Source: Streptomyces eurocidicus (GTDB lineage Bacteria > Actinomycetota > Actinomycetes > Streptomycetales > Streptomycetaceae). From it: a stretch of DNA of 64,000 nucleotides. Position 1 is the first letter of the stretch. Every line of letters starts with the position of its first letter. The stretch covers positions 434,001-498,000 of the forward strand of contig NZ_LGUI01000003.1 of assembly GCF_002891295.1 (NCBI RefSeq). The letters are read 5' to 3'. The notes below the pieces were generated by a model, which searched no databases, was not told the origin of the DNA, and was given only the letters and a program-made list of their open reading frames with translations. This document shows, in pieces, positions 51,400 to 59,187 of the stretch. Made by a program: the position numbers and the translations under genes.

Positions 51400-52739
51400 C
51401 CGCGCGCACCACCGAATGGATCACCCACTGGGACCCCGAGGACACGGACTTCTGGGAGCGCGACGGCAAACGCGTCGCCCGCCGCAACCTCGTCCTGTCG
51501 GTCGTCTCCGAGCACATCGGCTTCTCCGTGTGGAGCATGTGGTCGGTCCTGGTGCTCTTCATGTCACCGGCCATCGGCCTCGGTTTCAGCCCCGGCGAGA
51601 AGTTCCTGCTGGTGGTCACCCCGACCCTGGTCGGCTCGCTGCTGCGGCTGCCCTACAGCTACGCGGTCACCCGCTTCGGCGGCCGCAACTGGACGGTCTT
51701 CGCCTCCGCGATCCTGCTCGTCCCCACCTCCCTCGCCGCGTACTTCGTCCACAGGCCGGGGACACCCCTGTGGGTCTTCCTCCTCATCGCGGCCACGGCC
51801 GGCGTCGGCGGCGGGAACTTCGCCTCCTCGATGACCAACATCACGAGCTTCTACCCCCAGCGCCACCAGGGCTGGGCGCTCGGCCTCAACGCGGGCGGCG
51901 GCAACCTCGGCGTCGCGGCCGTCCAGCTCCTCGGCCTGCTCGTCATCGCCACGGCCGGCGACACGCACCCCGCGTACGTCGCCTCCCTCTACCTGCCGCT
52001 CATCGTGCTGGTGTCCCTGCTGGCCGCGCTCCGGATGGACAACCTGGAGGCGGTGCGCACCGAGCCGGGCGCGCAGCGCGAGGCGCTGCGCCACGCGCAC
52101 ACGTGGTGGATCTCGTTCCTCTACATCGGCACGTTCGGCTCGTTCATCGGCTACGGGTTCGCCTTCGGCCTGGTGCTCCAGACCCAGTTCGGCTCCACCC
52201 CGCTGGAGGCCGCCTCGTACACCTTCCTCGGGCCCCTGCTGGGCTCGGTGGCCCGGCCCTCGGGCGGCAAGCTGGCCGACCGCTGGGGCGGGGCGCGGGT
52301 GACGCTGTGGAGCTTCGCCGGGATGGGCGCGGGCACGGCGGTGCTGCTGATCGCCTCGGAGGCCGGCTCGTTCGGGCTGTTCGTGGCCGGGTTCACGGGC
52401 CTGTTCGTGCTCAGCGGCGTCGGCAACGGCTCGACGTACAAGATGATCCCGGCCGTCTTCGCCCAGCAGGCCGAGCGCTCCGGCACGGGCCTCGCGGGGG
52501 CGCGGCGGCTCTCGGGCGCGGTGATCGGCATCGCGGGGGCGGTGGGTGCGCTGGGCGGCGTGGCGATCAACCTCGTCTTCCGGGCGTCCTACGGCGGCCC
52601 GGCGGGCGGCGGTTCGGGCGTCCCGGCGTTCTGGGCGTTCCTCGCGTTCTACGCGGGCTGCGTGGTGGTGACGTGGGCGGTGTACCTCCGCAGGGAACGG
52701 GCGGAGACGCGGACGGCGCTGGAGGCGTCCCGTGCGTAG
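51396..52739 (+). CDS. narK: NarK-type nitrate/nitrite transporter
   Basis: This 447-residue MFS protein of 12 helices has both nitrate signature regions: GVGGGNFASSMTNITSFYPQ near residue 140 and the ALGLNAGGGNLGVAAVQLLG segment near 160. The N terminus has the usual THWDPEDTDFWE. NarK proteins import nitrate or exchange it for nitrite. It is overlapped by the lyase gene (ATGA) and itself overlaps the nitrate reductase gene by 8 bp. In this setting it may bring in nitrate for the reductase or move nitrite formed by the CreE/CreD pair out of the cell. Confidence 0.9.
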   Translation: MTARTTEWITHWDPEDTDFWERDGKRVARRNLVLSVVSEHIGFSVWSMWSVLVLFMSPAIGLGFSPGEKFLLVVTPTLVGSLLRLPYSYAVTRFGGRNWTVFASAILLVPTSLAAYFVHRPGTPLWVFLLIAATAGVGGGNFASSMTNITSFYPQRHQGWALGLNAGGGNLGVAAVQLLGLLVIATAGDTHPAYVASLYLPLIVLVSLLAALRMDNLEAVRTEPGAQREALRHAHTWWISFLYIGTFGSFIGYGFAFGLVLQTQFGSTPLEAASYTFLGPLLGSVARPSGGKLADRWGGARVTLWSFAGMGAGTAVLLIASEAGSFGLFVAGFTGLFVLSGVGNGSTYKMIPAVFAQQAERSGTGLAGARRLSGAVIGIAGAVGALGGVAINLVFRASYGGPAGGGSGVPAFWAFLAFYAGCVVVTWAVYLRRERAETRTALEASRA

Positions 52740-55449
52740 GGCCCCTGCGGGGCCCGGGCACGGGCCCGGGCCCGGCCCGGAGGCCGCGGGCGCCGCACGG
52801 CCGACGACCGCGCCCGGGTCCGGGCTCACGCCCGAGGCCCTGACCACGGGCCGGGACGGGCTCACGGCCGAAACCGCGCCCCACACCGGCACGGAAGCCA
52901 CGGCCACCCCCCGGCCGACGACCGGACCCGGGGCCGAACACGCCACCCGGACCCGGCCCGGAGCCGGTCCCACGTCCCAGACCCGGACCACGGACCGGGA
53001 CCGACTCACGGCCGAAGCCACGTCCCACACCGGCACGGAAGCCACGGCCACCCCCCGGCCGACGACCGGACCCGGGGCCGAACACGCCACCCGGACCCGA
53101 CCCGGAGCCGGTCCCACGTCCCAGACCCGGACCACGGACCGGGACCGACTCACGGCCGAAACCGCGCCCCACACCGGCACGGAAGCCACGGCCACCCCCC
53201 GGCCGACGACCGGACCCGGGGCCGAACACGCCACCCGGACCCGACCCGGAGCCGGTCCCACGTCCCAGACCCGGACCACGGACCGGGACCGACTCACGGC
53301 CGAAGCCACGTCCCACACCGGCACGGAGTTCGCGGCCGCCTCCCCGTCGACGGTCGCGCCCGCCGCGCCCGACGTGCCCGAGGTGCCCGAGGTCCCCACC
53401 CACTGTCCCTACTGCGCCCTCCAGTGCGGTACCCGGCTCGCGCCCCGGGACGGTGGGGCCGCCGGGGTGCGGCCCTCGCCCGACTTTCCCGTCAATCAGG
53501 GCGGGTTGTGCCAGAAGGGCTGGACCGCGCCCACCGTGCTCACCACGCCCGACCGGCTGACGACGCCGCTGGTCCGGGACGCCGCCGGGACGCTCGTACC
53601 GACCGGCTGGGACACCGCGCTCGACCTCGTCGCGGAGCGGCTCCGCGCGCTGCGGGACGCGTACGGGCCCGACGCCGTGGGCGTCTTCGGCGGCGGCGGG
53701 CTGACCAACGAGAAGGCGTACCTGCTGGGGAAGTTCGCCCGCGTCGCGCTCGGCACCAGCCAGATCGACTACAACGGCCGCTTCTGCATGTCCTCCGCCG
53801 CCACGGCCGGCAACGCCGCGTTCGGCGTCGACCGGGGCCTGCCGTTCCCCGTCACCGACCTCGGGGACGCCGACGTCATCCTGCTCGCCGGCGCCAACCC
53901 CGCCGACACGATGCCGCCCCTGATGCGCCACCTCGGCCGGGCCGCGCTCGTCGTCATCGACCCGCGCCGCACCGCGACCGCCGAGCGCGCCGCCCTGCAT
54001 CTCCAGCCCGCCCCCGGCACCGACCTCGCGCTGGCCCTGGGCCTGCTGCACCTGGCCGTCGTCGAGGGCCTGGTGGACACGGCGTACGTGGCCGCGCGGA
54101 CGGCCGGCTTCGACGCCGCCCGGCAGCGGGCCATGGCCTGGTGGCCCGAGCGCGTCGAGCGGGTCACCGGGGTGCCGGTCGCCGAACTGCGGGAGGCCGT
54201 GGCCCTGCTGGCCGGGGCCGGGCGCGCGTACGTCCTGACCGGGCGCGGCGCCGAGCAGCACAGCAAGGGCACCGACACGGCCGCCGCGTTCGTCAACCTC
54301 GCGCTGGCCCTGGGCCTGCCCGGCCGGCCGGGCTCCGGTTACGGCTGTCTGACCGGGCAGGGCAACGGCCAGGGCGGCCGCGAGCACGGCCAGAAGGCGG
54401 ACCAGCTGCCCGGCTACCGGATGATCACCGACCCGGCGGCGCGCGAGCACGTCGCCGGCGTCTGGGGCGTACCGGCGGACTCCCTGCCGGGCCCCGGGCG
54501 CGGCGCGTACGAGCTGCTGGACGCGCTCGGCACGCCGGACGGCCCGAAGGCGCTGCTGGTCTTCGGGTCCAACCCGGCCGTCTCGGCCCCGCGCGCGGGC
54601 CATGTGAGCGAGCGGCTCGCCGCCCTGGACCTCCTGGTGGTCGCGGACTTCGTGCCGTCCGAGACGGCCCGCACGGCCGATGTCGTCCTGCCGGTCACCC
54701 AGTGGGCCGAGGAGGAGGGCACGATGACGAACCTGGAGGGGCGGGTGCTGCGGCGCCGCCGGGCGCTGCCCCCGCCCACCGGGGTCCGCACCGACCTGGA
54801 GGTGCTCCAGGGCCTCGCGGTACGGCTGGGACAGCCGGCAGATCGTTTCCCCAGTGCGCCCCGGACCGTCTTCGAGGAACTGCGGCGCGCCTCGCGCGGC
54901 GGCCGCGCGGACTACGCGGGCATCAGCTACGACCGGCTGGACGCCGGCGAGGCGCTGCACTGGCCCTGCCCCGCCGAGGAACACCCGGGCACGCCAAGGC
55001 TGTTCCTCGACCGCTTCGCGCACCCCGACGGACGGGCCCGCTTCGCCGCCGTCGAGCACCGCGACGCGGCGGAGAGCCCCGGCGGGCGCTTCCCGCTGTA
55101 CGCCACGACGGGCCGGTCGCCCGCCCACTACCAGTCGGGCGCGCAGACCCGCCGGGTGCCCGAACTGACCGCGGCGGCCCCGGAGGCGTATGTAGAGATC
55201 CACCCCGACACCGCGCGCCGGGCGGGGCTGGACGAGGGCGCACTGGCCCGGATCAGCTCGGCGCGGGGCAGCACGCTCGCGCGCGTACGGCTGGTGGGGA
55301 CGCTGCGCACGGACACGGTGTTCCTGCCGTTCCACTTCCCGGCCGAGGGCCGGGCGAATCTGCTGACGAGCGACGCGCTGGACCCGCGCAGCGGGATGCC
55401 GGAGTTCAAGGTGTGCGCGGTGCGCGTAGAGCCGTGCGGCACACCGTGA
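52732..55449 (+). CDS. nasA: NasA-type molybdopterin nitrate reductase with repeated N-terminal extension
   Basis: This 905-residue enzyme starts at GTG 52732. After about 220 disordered residues the normal enzyme begins: a [4Fe-4S] site Cys225-x2-Cys228-x3-Cys232 ... Cys260 (HCPYCALQC, GLCQKG), then molybdopterin domains with the probable Mo ligand Cys352 in YNGRFCMSSA. The C-terminal dinucleotide-binding domain follows (TTGRSPAHYQSGAQTR). It should reduce nitrate to nitrite in the cytoplasm. It has no signal peptide. The extension contains a 48-residue motif repeated three and a third times, not seen in usual NasA (about 700 residues). Electrons probably come from the flavoproteins encoded next. 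Confidence 0.88.
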   Translation: MRRAPAGPGHGPGPGPEAAGAARPTTAPGSGLTPEALTTGRDGLTAETAPHTGTEATATPRPTTGPGAEHATRTRPGAGPTSQTRTTDRDRLTAEATSHTGTEATATPRPTTGPGAEHATRTRPGAGPTSQTRTTDRDRLTAETAPHTGTEATATPRPTTGPGAEHATRTRPGAGPTSQTRTTDRDRLTAEATSHTGTEFAAASPSTVAPAAPDVPEVPEVPTHCPYCALQCGTRLAPRDGGAAGVRPSPDFPVNQGGLCQKGWTAPTVLTTPDRLTTPLVRDAAGTLVPTGWDTALDLVAERLRALRDAYGPDAVGVFGGGGLTNEKAYLLGKFARVALGTSQIDYNGRFCMSSAATAGNAAFGVDRGLPFPVTDLGDADVILLAGANPADTMPPLMRHLGRAALVVIDPRRTATAERAALHLQPAPGTDLALALGLLHLAVVEGLVDTAYVAARTAGFDAARQRAMAWWPERVERVTGVPVAELREAVALLAGAGRAYVLTGRGAEQHSKGTDTAAAFVNLALALGLPGRPGSGYGCLTGQGNGQGGREHGQKADQLPGYRMITDPAAREHVAGVWGVPADSLPGPGRGAYELLDALGTPDGPKALLVFGSNPAVSAPRAGHVSERLAALDLLVVADFVPSETARTADVVLPVTQWAEEEGTMTNLEGRVLRRRRALPPPTGVRTDLEVLQGLAVRLGQPADRFPSAPRTVFEELRRASRGGRADYAGISYDRLDAGEALHWPCPAEEHPGTPRLFLDRFAHPDGRARFAAVEHRDAAESPGGRFPLYATTGRSPAHYQSGAQTRRVPELTAAAPEAYVEIHPDTARRAGLDEGALARISSARGSTLARVRLVGTLRTDTVFLPFHFPAEGRANLLTSDALDPRSGMPEFKVCAVRVEPCGTP
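52851..53328 (+). repeat. 144-bp coding minisatellite in nasA
   Basis: Three full copies start at 52851, 52995 and 53139, with a partial fourth from 53283. Copies 1 and 3 share GAAACCGCGCCCCAC where copies 2 and 4 have GAAGCCACGTCCCAC, an A-B-A-B order. This points to duplication of a two-unit block. The near-perfect identity, including third codon positions, shows that the expansion is recent. Confidence 0.92.
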
Positions 55450-55529
55450 CGACAGGGGGCGGCCCCGGCCGGGAGCCGCCGGGGACGTGGCCGCGCGGTA
55501 CGACGACGGGTACGACGGGAGGTGCCGCC

Positions 55530-57290
55530 GTGCGGGACGGCATGGAGGACATGACGGGGACGGACCGCACCCACGTGGTGGGCGGGGCCGGAACACGGGG
55601 AGCGGCCGGGGCCGGAGCCGCTGCCGCGGCCAGGACGGGCGCCGGAGCCGCTGCCCGGGCAGGAGCCGGAGCCACTGCCGGGGCCAGGCCCGAAGCCGGA
55701 ATCGGAGCCGAAGCCGGAGTCGAAGCCGCTGCCGAGGCTGAGTCCAGGACCGTGGCCGAGGCCGGAGCCAGGGCCTCTGCCGGGGCCGAGACCGGGGCCA
55801 AAAACGAGGCCGGGGCCAGGGCCGGGGCCGAGACCGGGGCCAAAGACGAGGCGGGGGCCGAGGCCGAAGAGACCGTGGGGCCGGCCGCGGGCGGCTCCCG
55901 GTCGGCGGTCGCGTCCCGTGACGTACAGCGTGGCGGACAAGTCCGCACCAAGGACACGCCCCCCTCCCCCGGCATCCTCGTCGTCGGGCACGGACCCGCC
56001 GCGCACCGGCTCGTCCAGCGGCTTCACGAACTCGGGCACCCCGGGCCCGTGACCGTGCTGGGCGCCGAGGCCGGGCCCGCCTACCACCGGGCGCTGCTCA
56101 CCTCCGTCCTCGACGGCGCGCTCGCCCCCGGCGACCTCGCGCTGCCGCCGCTCCCCGAGGGCACCGTCGTCCGTACGGGCACCACGGCCGTCGCCGTCGA
56201 CCCCCGGCGGCGCACGGTGCGGACGGACGACGGCGGGGAGTACGGGTACACGACGCTCGTCCTCGCCACGGGCGCGCGGCCGCGGGAGCCGCTGGCGGGC
56301 GCGGGCGTGCTGCGTACCCTCGCCGACTGCGCGCGGCTCGGCCCCGGGCACGTCACCGTCGTCGGCGGCGGGGTGCTCGGCGTGGAGACGGCGGCGGCCC
56401 TGCGGCGCGCGGGGCGCGGGGTCGCGCTGGCGCACCCCGGCCCGTACCCGATGGCGGACCGGCTGCCGCCCGCGGCCGGGCGGCTGCTGGCGGACCGGCT
56501 CACCGGCCTCGGCGTGGAGCTGGAGCCGGAGGCCGAGGTCACCGGCCGGGAGCACGGCAAGCTGCGGCTGCGCGACGGCCGGCTGCTGTCCGCGGAGACC
56601 GTGGTGCAGTGCGCCGGCGTCACACCGGACACCGCGCTCGCCCGTACGGCCGGACTCGTCGTGCGCACGGGCGTCGTCGTCGACGACGCGCTGCGCACCA
56701 GCGATCCGTACGTCCACGCCGTCGGCGACTGCGCGGAGCATCCGGGCGCCTCGCCGGGCACCCACACCAACGCCTGGGACCAGGCCGACGCGCTCGCGGA
56801 GCTCCTGGCCACCGGGCGCGGCGGCTACCGGGGCACCCGGGACGTGGTGCGGCCCCGCGTGCCGGGCCTGGACCTCGTCACCCTGGGCCGGGCCCACGAG
56901 GACGACCGGCGGGTGATGTTCTCGGACCCGGCGCGGGGCCGCTTCGCCGAACTCCACCTCCGTAACGGAATGTTGACTTCCGCCACCCTGGTCGGGCTGC
57001 CCCGGGCCATCGCGGCCGTCACCCGGCTCCACGACCACGGCCTGCCCGTCCCCGCGGACCGGCTCGCGCTGCTGCTCGGCGCCCCGCCCACCGAAGCCGG
57101 CCCTGTCGAACTCCCGGACGAAGCCGTAGTCTGCCGGTGCAACAACGTCACAAAAGCCGCCCTGACCGCCGCGATCCGCACCGGCGCCCGAGACCTGCCC
57201 GCCCTCGCCACCGCCACCCGCGCCACCACCGGTTGCGGATCCTGCACCCCGACCGTAAGAGCGCTCTGCACCGAGGTACGCACCCCATGA
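55530..57290 (+). CDS. FAD-dependent reductase with C-terminal BFD-like Fe-S domain (nitrate reductase electron donor)
   Basis: This protein of about 586 residues begins at GTG 55530 after GGGAGG; GTG 55446, overlapping the nasA stop, is an alternative. About 140 residues of Ala/Gly/Glu-rich low-complexity sequence come first. Then comes a pyridine nucleotide-disulfide reductase core (ILVVGHGPAAHRLVQRL; VTVVGGGVLGVETAAAL) and a C-terminal BFD-like [2Fe-2S] domain with CRCNNVTKAAL and TGCGSCTP, giving four cysteines. This is the N-terminal half of NirB-type enzymes without the sirohaem part. It probably passes electrons from NAD(P)H to NasA. It overlaps the next gene as ATGA. Confidence 0.82.
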   Translation: MRDGMEDMTGTDRTHVVGGAGTRGAAGAGAAAAARTGAGAAARAGAGATAGARPEAGIGAEAGVEAAAEAESRTVAEAGARASAGAETGAKNEAGARAGAETGAKDEAGAEAEETVGPAAGGSRSAVASRDVQRGGQVRTKDTPPSPGILVVGHGPAAHRLVQRLHELGHPGPVTVLGAEAGPAYHRALLTSVLDGALAPGDLALPPLPEGTVVRTGTTAVAVDPRRRTVRTDDGGEYGYTTLVLATGARPREPLAGAGVLRTLADCARLGPGHVTVVGGGVLGVETAAALRRAGRGVALAHPGPYPMADRLPPAAGRLLADRLTGLGVELEPEAEVTGREHGKLRLRDGRLLSAETVVQCAGVTPDTALARTAGLVVRTGVVVDDALRTSDPYVHAVGDCAEHPGASPGTHTNAWDQADALAELLATGRGGYRGTRDVVRPRVPGLDLVTLGRAHEDDRRVMFSDPARGRFAELHLRNGMLTSATLVGLPRAIAAVTRLHDHGLPVPADRLALLLGAPPTEAGPVELPDEAVVCRCNNVTKAALTAAIRTGARDLPALATATRATTGCGSCTPTVRALCTEVRTP

Positions 57291-58510
57291 CCCGCACCCT
57301 TGTCATCGTCGGCCACGGCATGATCGGCCACCGCGTCGCCACCGACGTCCTCGCCCAGGACACCGCCGGCGAATGGCGGGTGACCGTCCTCGCGGAGGAG
57401 AGCCGGCCCGCGTACAACCGCGTGGCCCTCTCCACCTATCTGGGCGGCCGGGCCGCGAGCGCCCTCTCCCTCGCCCGGCCCGACTTCCTTGAGGACCCGC
57501 GCCTCGACCTGCGCCTGTCCACCCCGGCCGTCGCGATCGACCGCGACTCCCGCACGGTGAAGACCTCGGACGGCTCCGTCGTCGGCTACGACGCGCTGGT
57601 CCTGGCCACCGGCTCCCGGCCGTTCGTCCCGCCCGTACCGGGCCACGACCTGCCCGGCTGCTTCGTCTACCGCACCCTCGACGACCTCGACGCGATACGC
57701 GCGGCCGCCGAGGGCGCCGAGGGCCGGCCCGGTGTCGTCATCGGCGGCGGGCTGCTCGGCCTGGAGGCGGCGGGGGCCCTGCGCAAGCTGGGGATGAAGG
57801 TCCATGTCGTGGAGATGGCCCCGCGCCTGATGGCCGTTCAGCTGGATCAGGGCGGCGGCGACGTGCTGGCCCGCATGATCCGGGAACTCGGTGTGGAGGT
57901 CCACTGCTCGGCCGTCACCGAGACCGTCGAGGCGGGCCCGGACGGCTCCGTCGCGGGCGTCCGGCTCGCGGACGGCACCCTGATCGAGACGGAGCTGGTG
58001 GTCTTCTCCGCAGGCGTCCGCCCCCGCGACGACCTCGCCGGGCAGGCCGGTCTCCGCCGCGCCGACCGCGGCGGCTTCCTCGTCGACAACCGGCTGCGCA
58101 CCGAGGACGACCGCGTCTGGGCGGTCGGCGAGTGCGCCGCCGTGGAGGGCCGTTGCTACGGCCTCGCGACCCCCGGCTACCAGATGGCCAAGGTCGTCGT
58201 GGAACAGCTCCTCGCGGCCGGGGACACGGACTCCGTCTTCGACGGCGCCGACATGTCCACCAAGCTGAAGCTGCTCGGCGTCGACGTCGCGAGCATCGGC
58301 GACGCGCACGCCACGACACCGGGCGCGATCGAGTACGTCGAGGCGGACCCGGCGGGCGGCACGTACGCGAAGCTGGTCCTCGCGGAGGACGGAAGGACGC
58401 TGCTGGGCGGGGTGCTGGCGGGCGACGCGAAGCCGTACCCGCTGCTGCGCTCGCTGCTGAACCGGGAGCTGCCGGCGCCGGTGGACCAGATGCTGGCCTG
58501 GAAGCCCTGA
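57287..58510 (+). CDS. NirB-like FAD/NAD(P)H reductase without catalytic sirohaem domain
   Basis: This 407-residue flavoprotein has TLVIVGHGMIGHRVATDVLA (FAD site) and VVIGGGLLGLEAAGALR (NAD(P)H site). Its typical NirB-style segment is ESRPAYNRVALSTYLGG, and SAGVRPRDDLAGQAGL lies near residue 250. It ends at the point where NirB continues with Fe-S and nitrite-reducing domains, so it cannot reduce nitrite by itself. It is the last gene of the overlapping chain and probably another electron carrier for NasA or for the oxygenase. The 3' end is convergent with the Rrf2 regulator gene. Confidence 0.85.
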   Translation: MTRTLVIVGHGMIGHRVATDVLAQDTAGEWRVTVLAEESRPAYNRVALSTYLGGRAASALSLARPDFLEDPRLDLRLSTPAVAIDRDSRTVKTSDGSVVGYDALVLATGSRPFVPPVPGHDLPGCFVYRTLDDLDAIRAAAEGAEGRPGVVIGGGLLGLEAAGALRKLGMKVHVVEMAPRLMAVQLDQGGGDVLARMIRELGVEVHCSAVTETVEAGPDGSVAGVRLADGTLIETELVVFSAGVRPRDDLAGQAGLRRADRGGFLVDNRLRTEDDRVWAVGECAAVEGRCYGLATPGYQMAKVVVEQLLAAGDTDSVFDGADMSTKLKLLGVDVASIGDAHATTPGAIEYVEADPAGGTYAKLVLAEDGRTLLGGVLAGDAKPYPLLRSLLNRELPAPVDQMLAWKP

Positions 58511-58569
58511 GGGGCGGGCCCCGCCCGCACCCGGGCGAACCACCGGCCCACCTCACCGGAATCACCGGT

Positions 58570-59052
58570 TCATTGCTCGGCGAACCAGCGGCGGGTCCGT
58601 TCCGGCACCGCCGGGGACGTGCGCAGCACCGTCTTCTGGACGTCGGCGAGCGTCTTCGACGCGAGCTGGCGGCGCCAGGCCAGCTCGGCCTCGCGCATGG
58701 CCCACGAGACGTGGCAGGGGTGGTCCAGCGAGCCCGCCGACACCTCGTTCTGCGGGCCCCTGCGGCGGATCTCGGAGCAGCGGAACGCCTTCTCCGGGCC
58801 TTCGATCGCGGTCACGATGTCCATGAGCGTGATGGTCTCGGGCTCACGGGCCAGCCGGAAGCCGCCACGGGGGCCGGGGCTGGAGGAGGCGATGTCGGCC
58901 TGGACCAGGGACTGGAGCTGTTTGCCCAAGTAGGCCGGCGGCAGGTCGTAGAACGCGGCGAGCCTGGCCGCGGGCACGGCTCTGTCCGGGCCGACCCAGG
59001 CCAGGTTCAGGCAGGTGTGCATGGCCCATTCCACACCCTCGCTCATTCGCAT
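58570..59052 (-). CDS. Rrf2 family regulator
   Basis: This protein of about 160 residues has the Rrf2 winged helix-turn-helix (ARLAAFYDLPPAYLGKQLQS) with the wing PRGGFRLAREPETITLMD. Only two cysteines lie in the sensor region (FRCSEIRRRG and DHPCHVSW) instead of the three closely spaced ones of NsrR/IscR, so a cluster ligand set is incomplete and the inducer is unclear. I use ATG 59052; ATG 59046 is as likely. It is convergent with the nitrate reductase chain. A repressor responding to nitrite, NO or a pathway compound would fit the context. Confidence 0.85.
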   Translation of the reverse strand: MRMSEGVEWAMHTCLNLAWVGPDRAVPAARLAAFYDLPPAYLGKQLQSLVQADIASSSPGPRGGFRLAREPETITLMDIVTAIEGPEKAFRCSEIRRRGPQNEVSAGSLDHPCHVSWAMREAELAWRRQLASKTLADVQKTVLRTSPAVPERTRRWFAEQ

Positions 59053-59187
59053 GAAAAAGATGCTATAGCGAGAATCGGCGCTGCAAAATGACTGCGTGAC
59101 AGGGGAATTCAGTAGCACCGGAGGCCGCCCCCGGCCTCCGGTGACCATGGCGTGAACCGGGTTCCGGGGCCCGGGAAAGCAGGTCCG

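Noticed and set aside
52851..53328. CRISPR-like repeat array
   Set aside because: The unit is 144 bp, in frame, with no distinct spacers, and lies inside nasA; it is a coding minisatellite.
57287..58510. Complete assimilatory nitrite reductase NirB
   Set aside because: It ends after the flavin reductase domains; no Fe-S/sirohaem domain follows.
58570..59052. NsrR (NO sensor) identity for the Rrf2 regulator
   Set aside because: NsrR needs three closely spaced cysteines; only two widely spaced ones are present.
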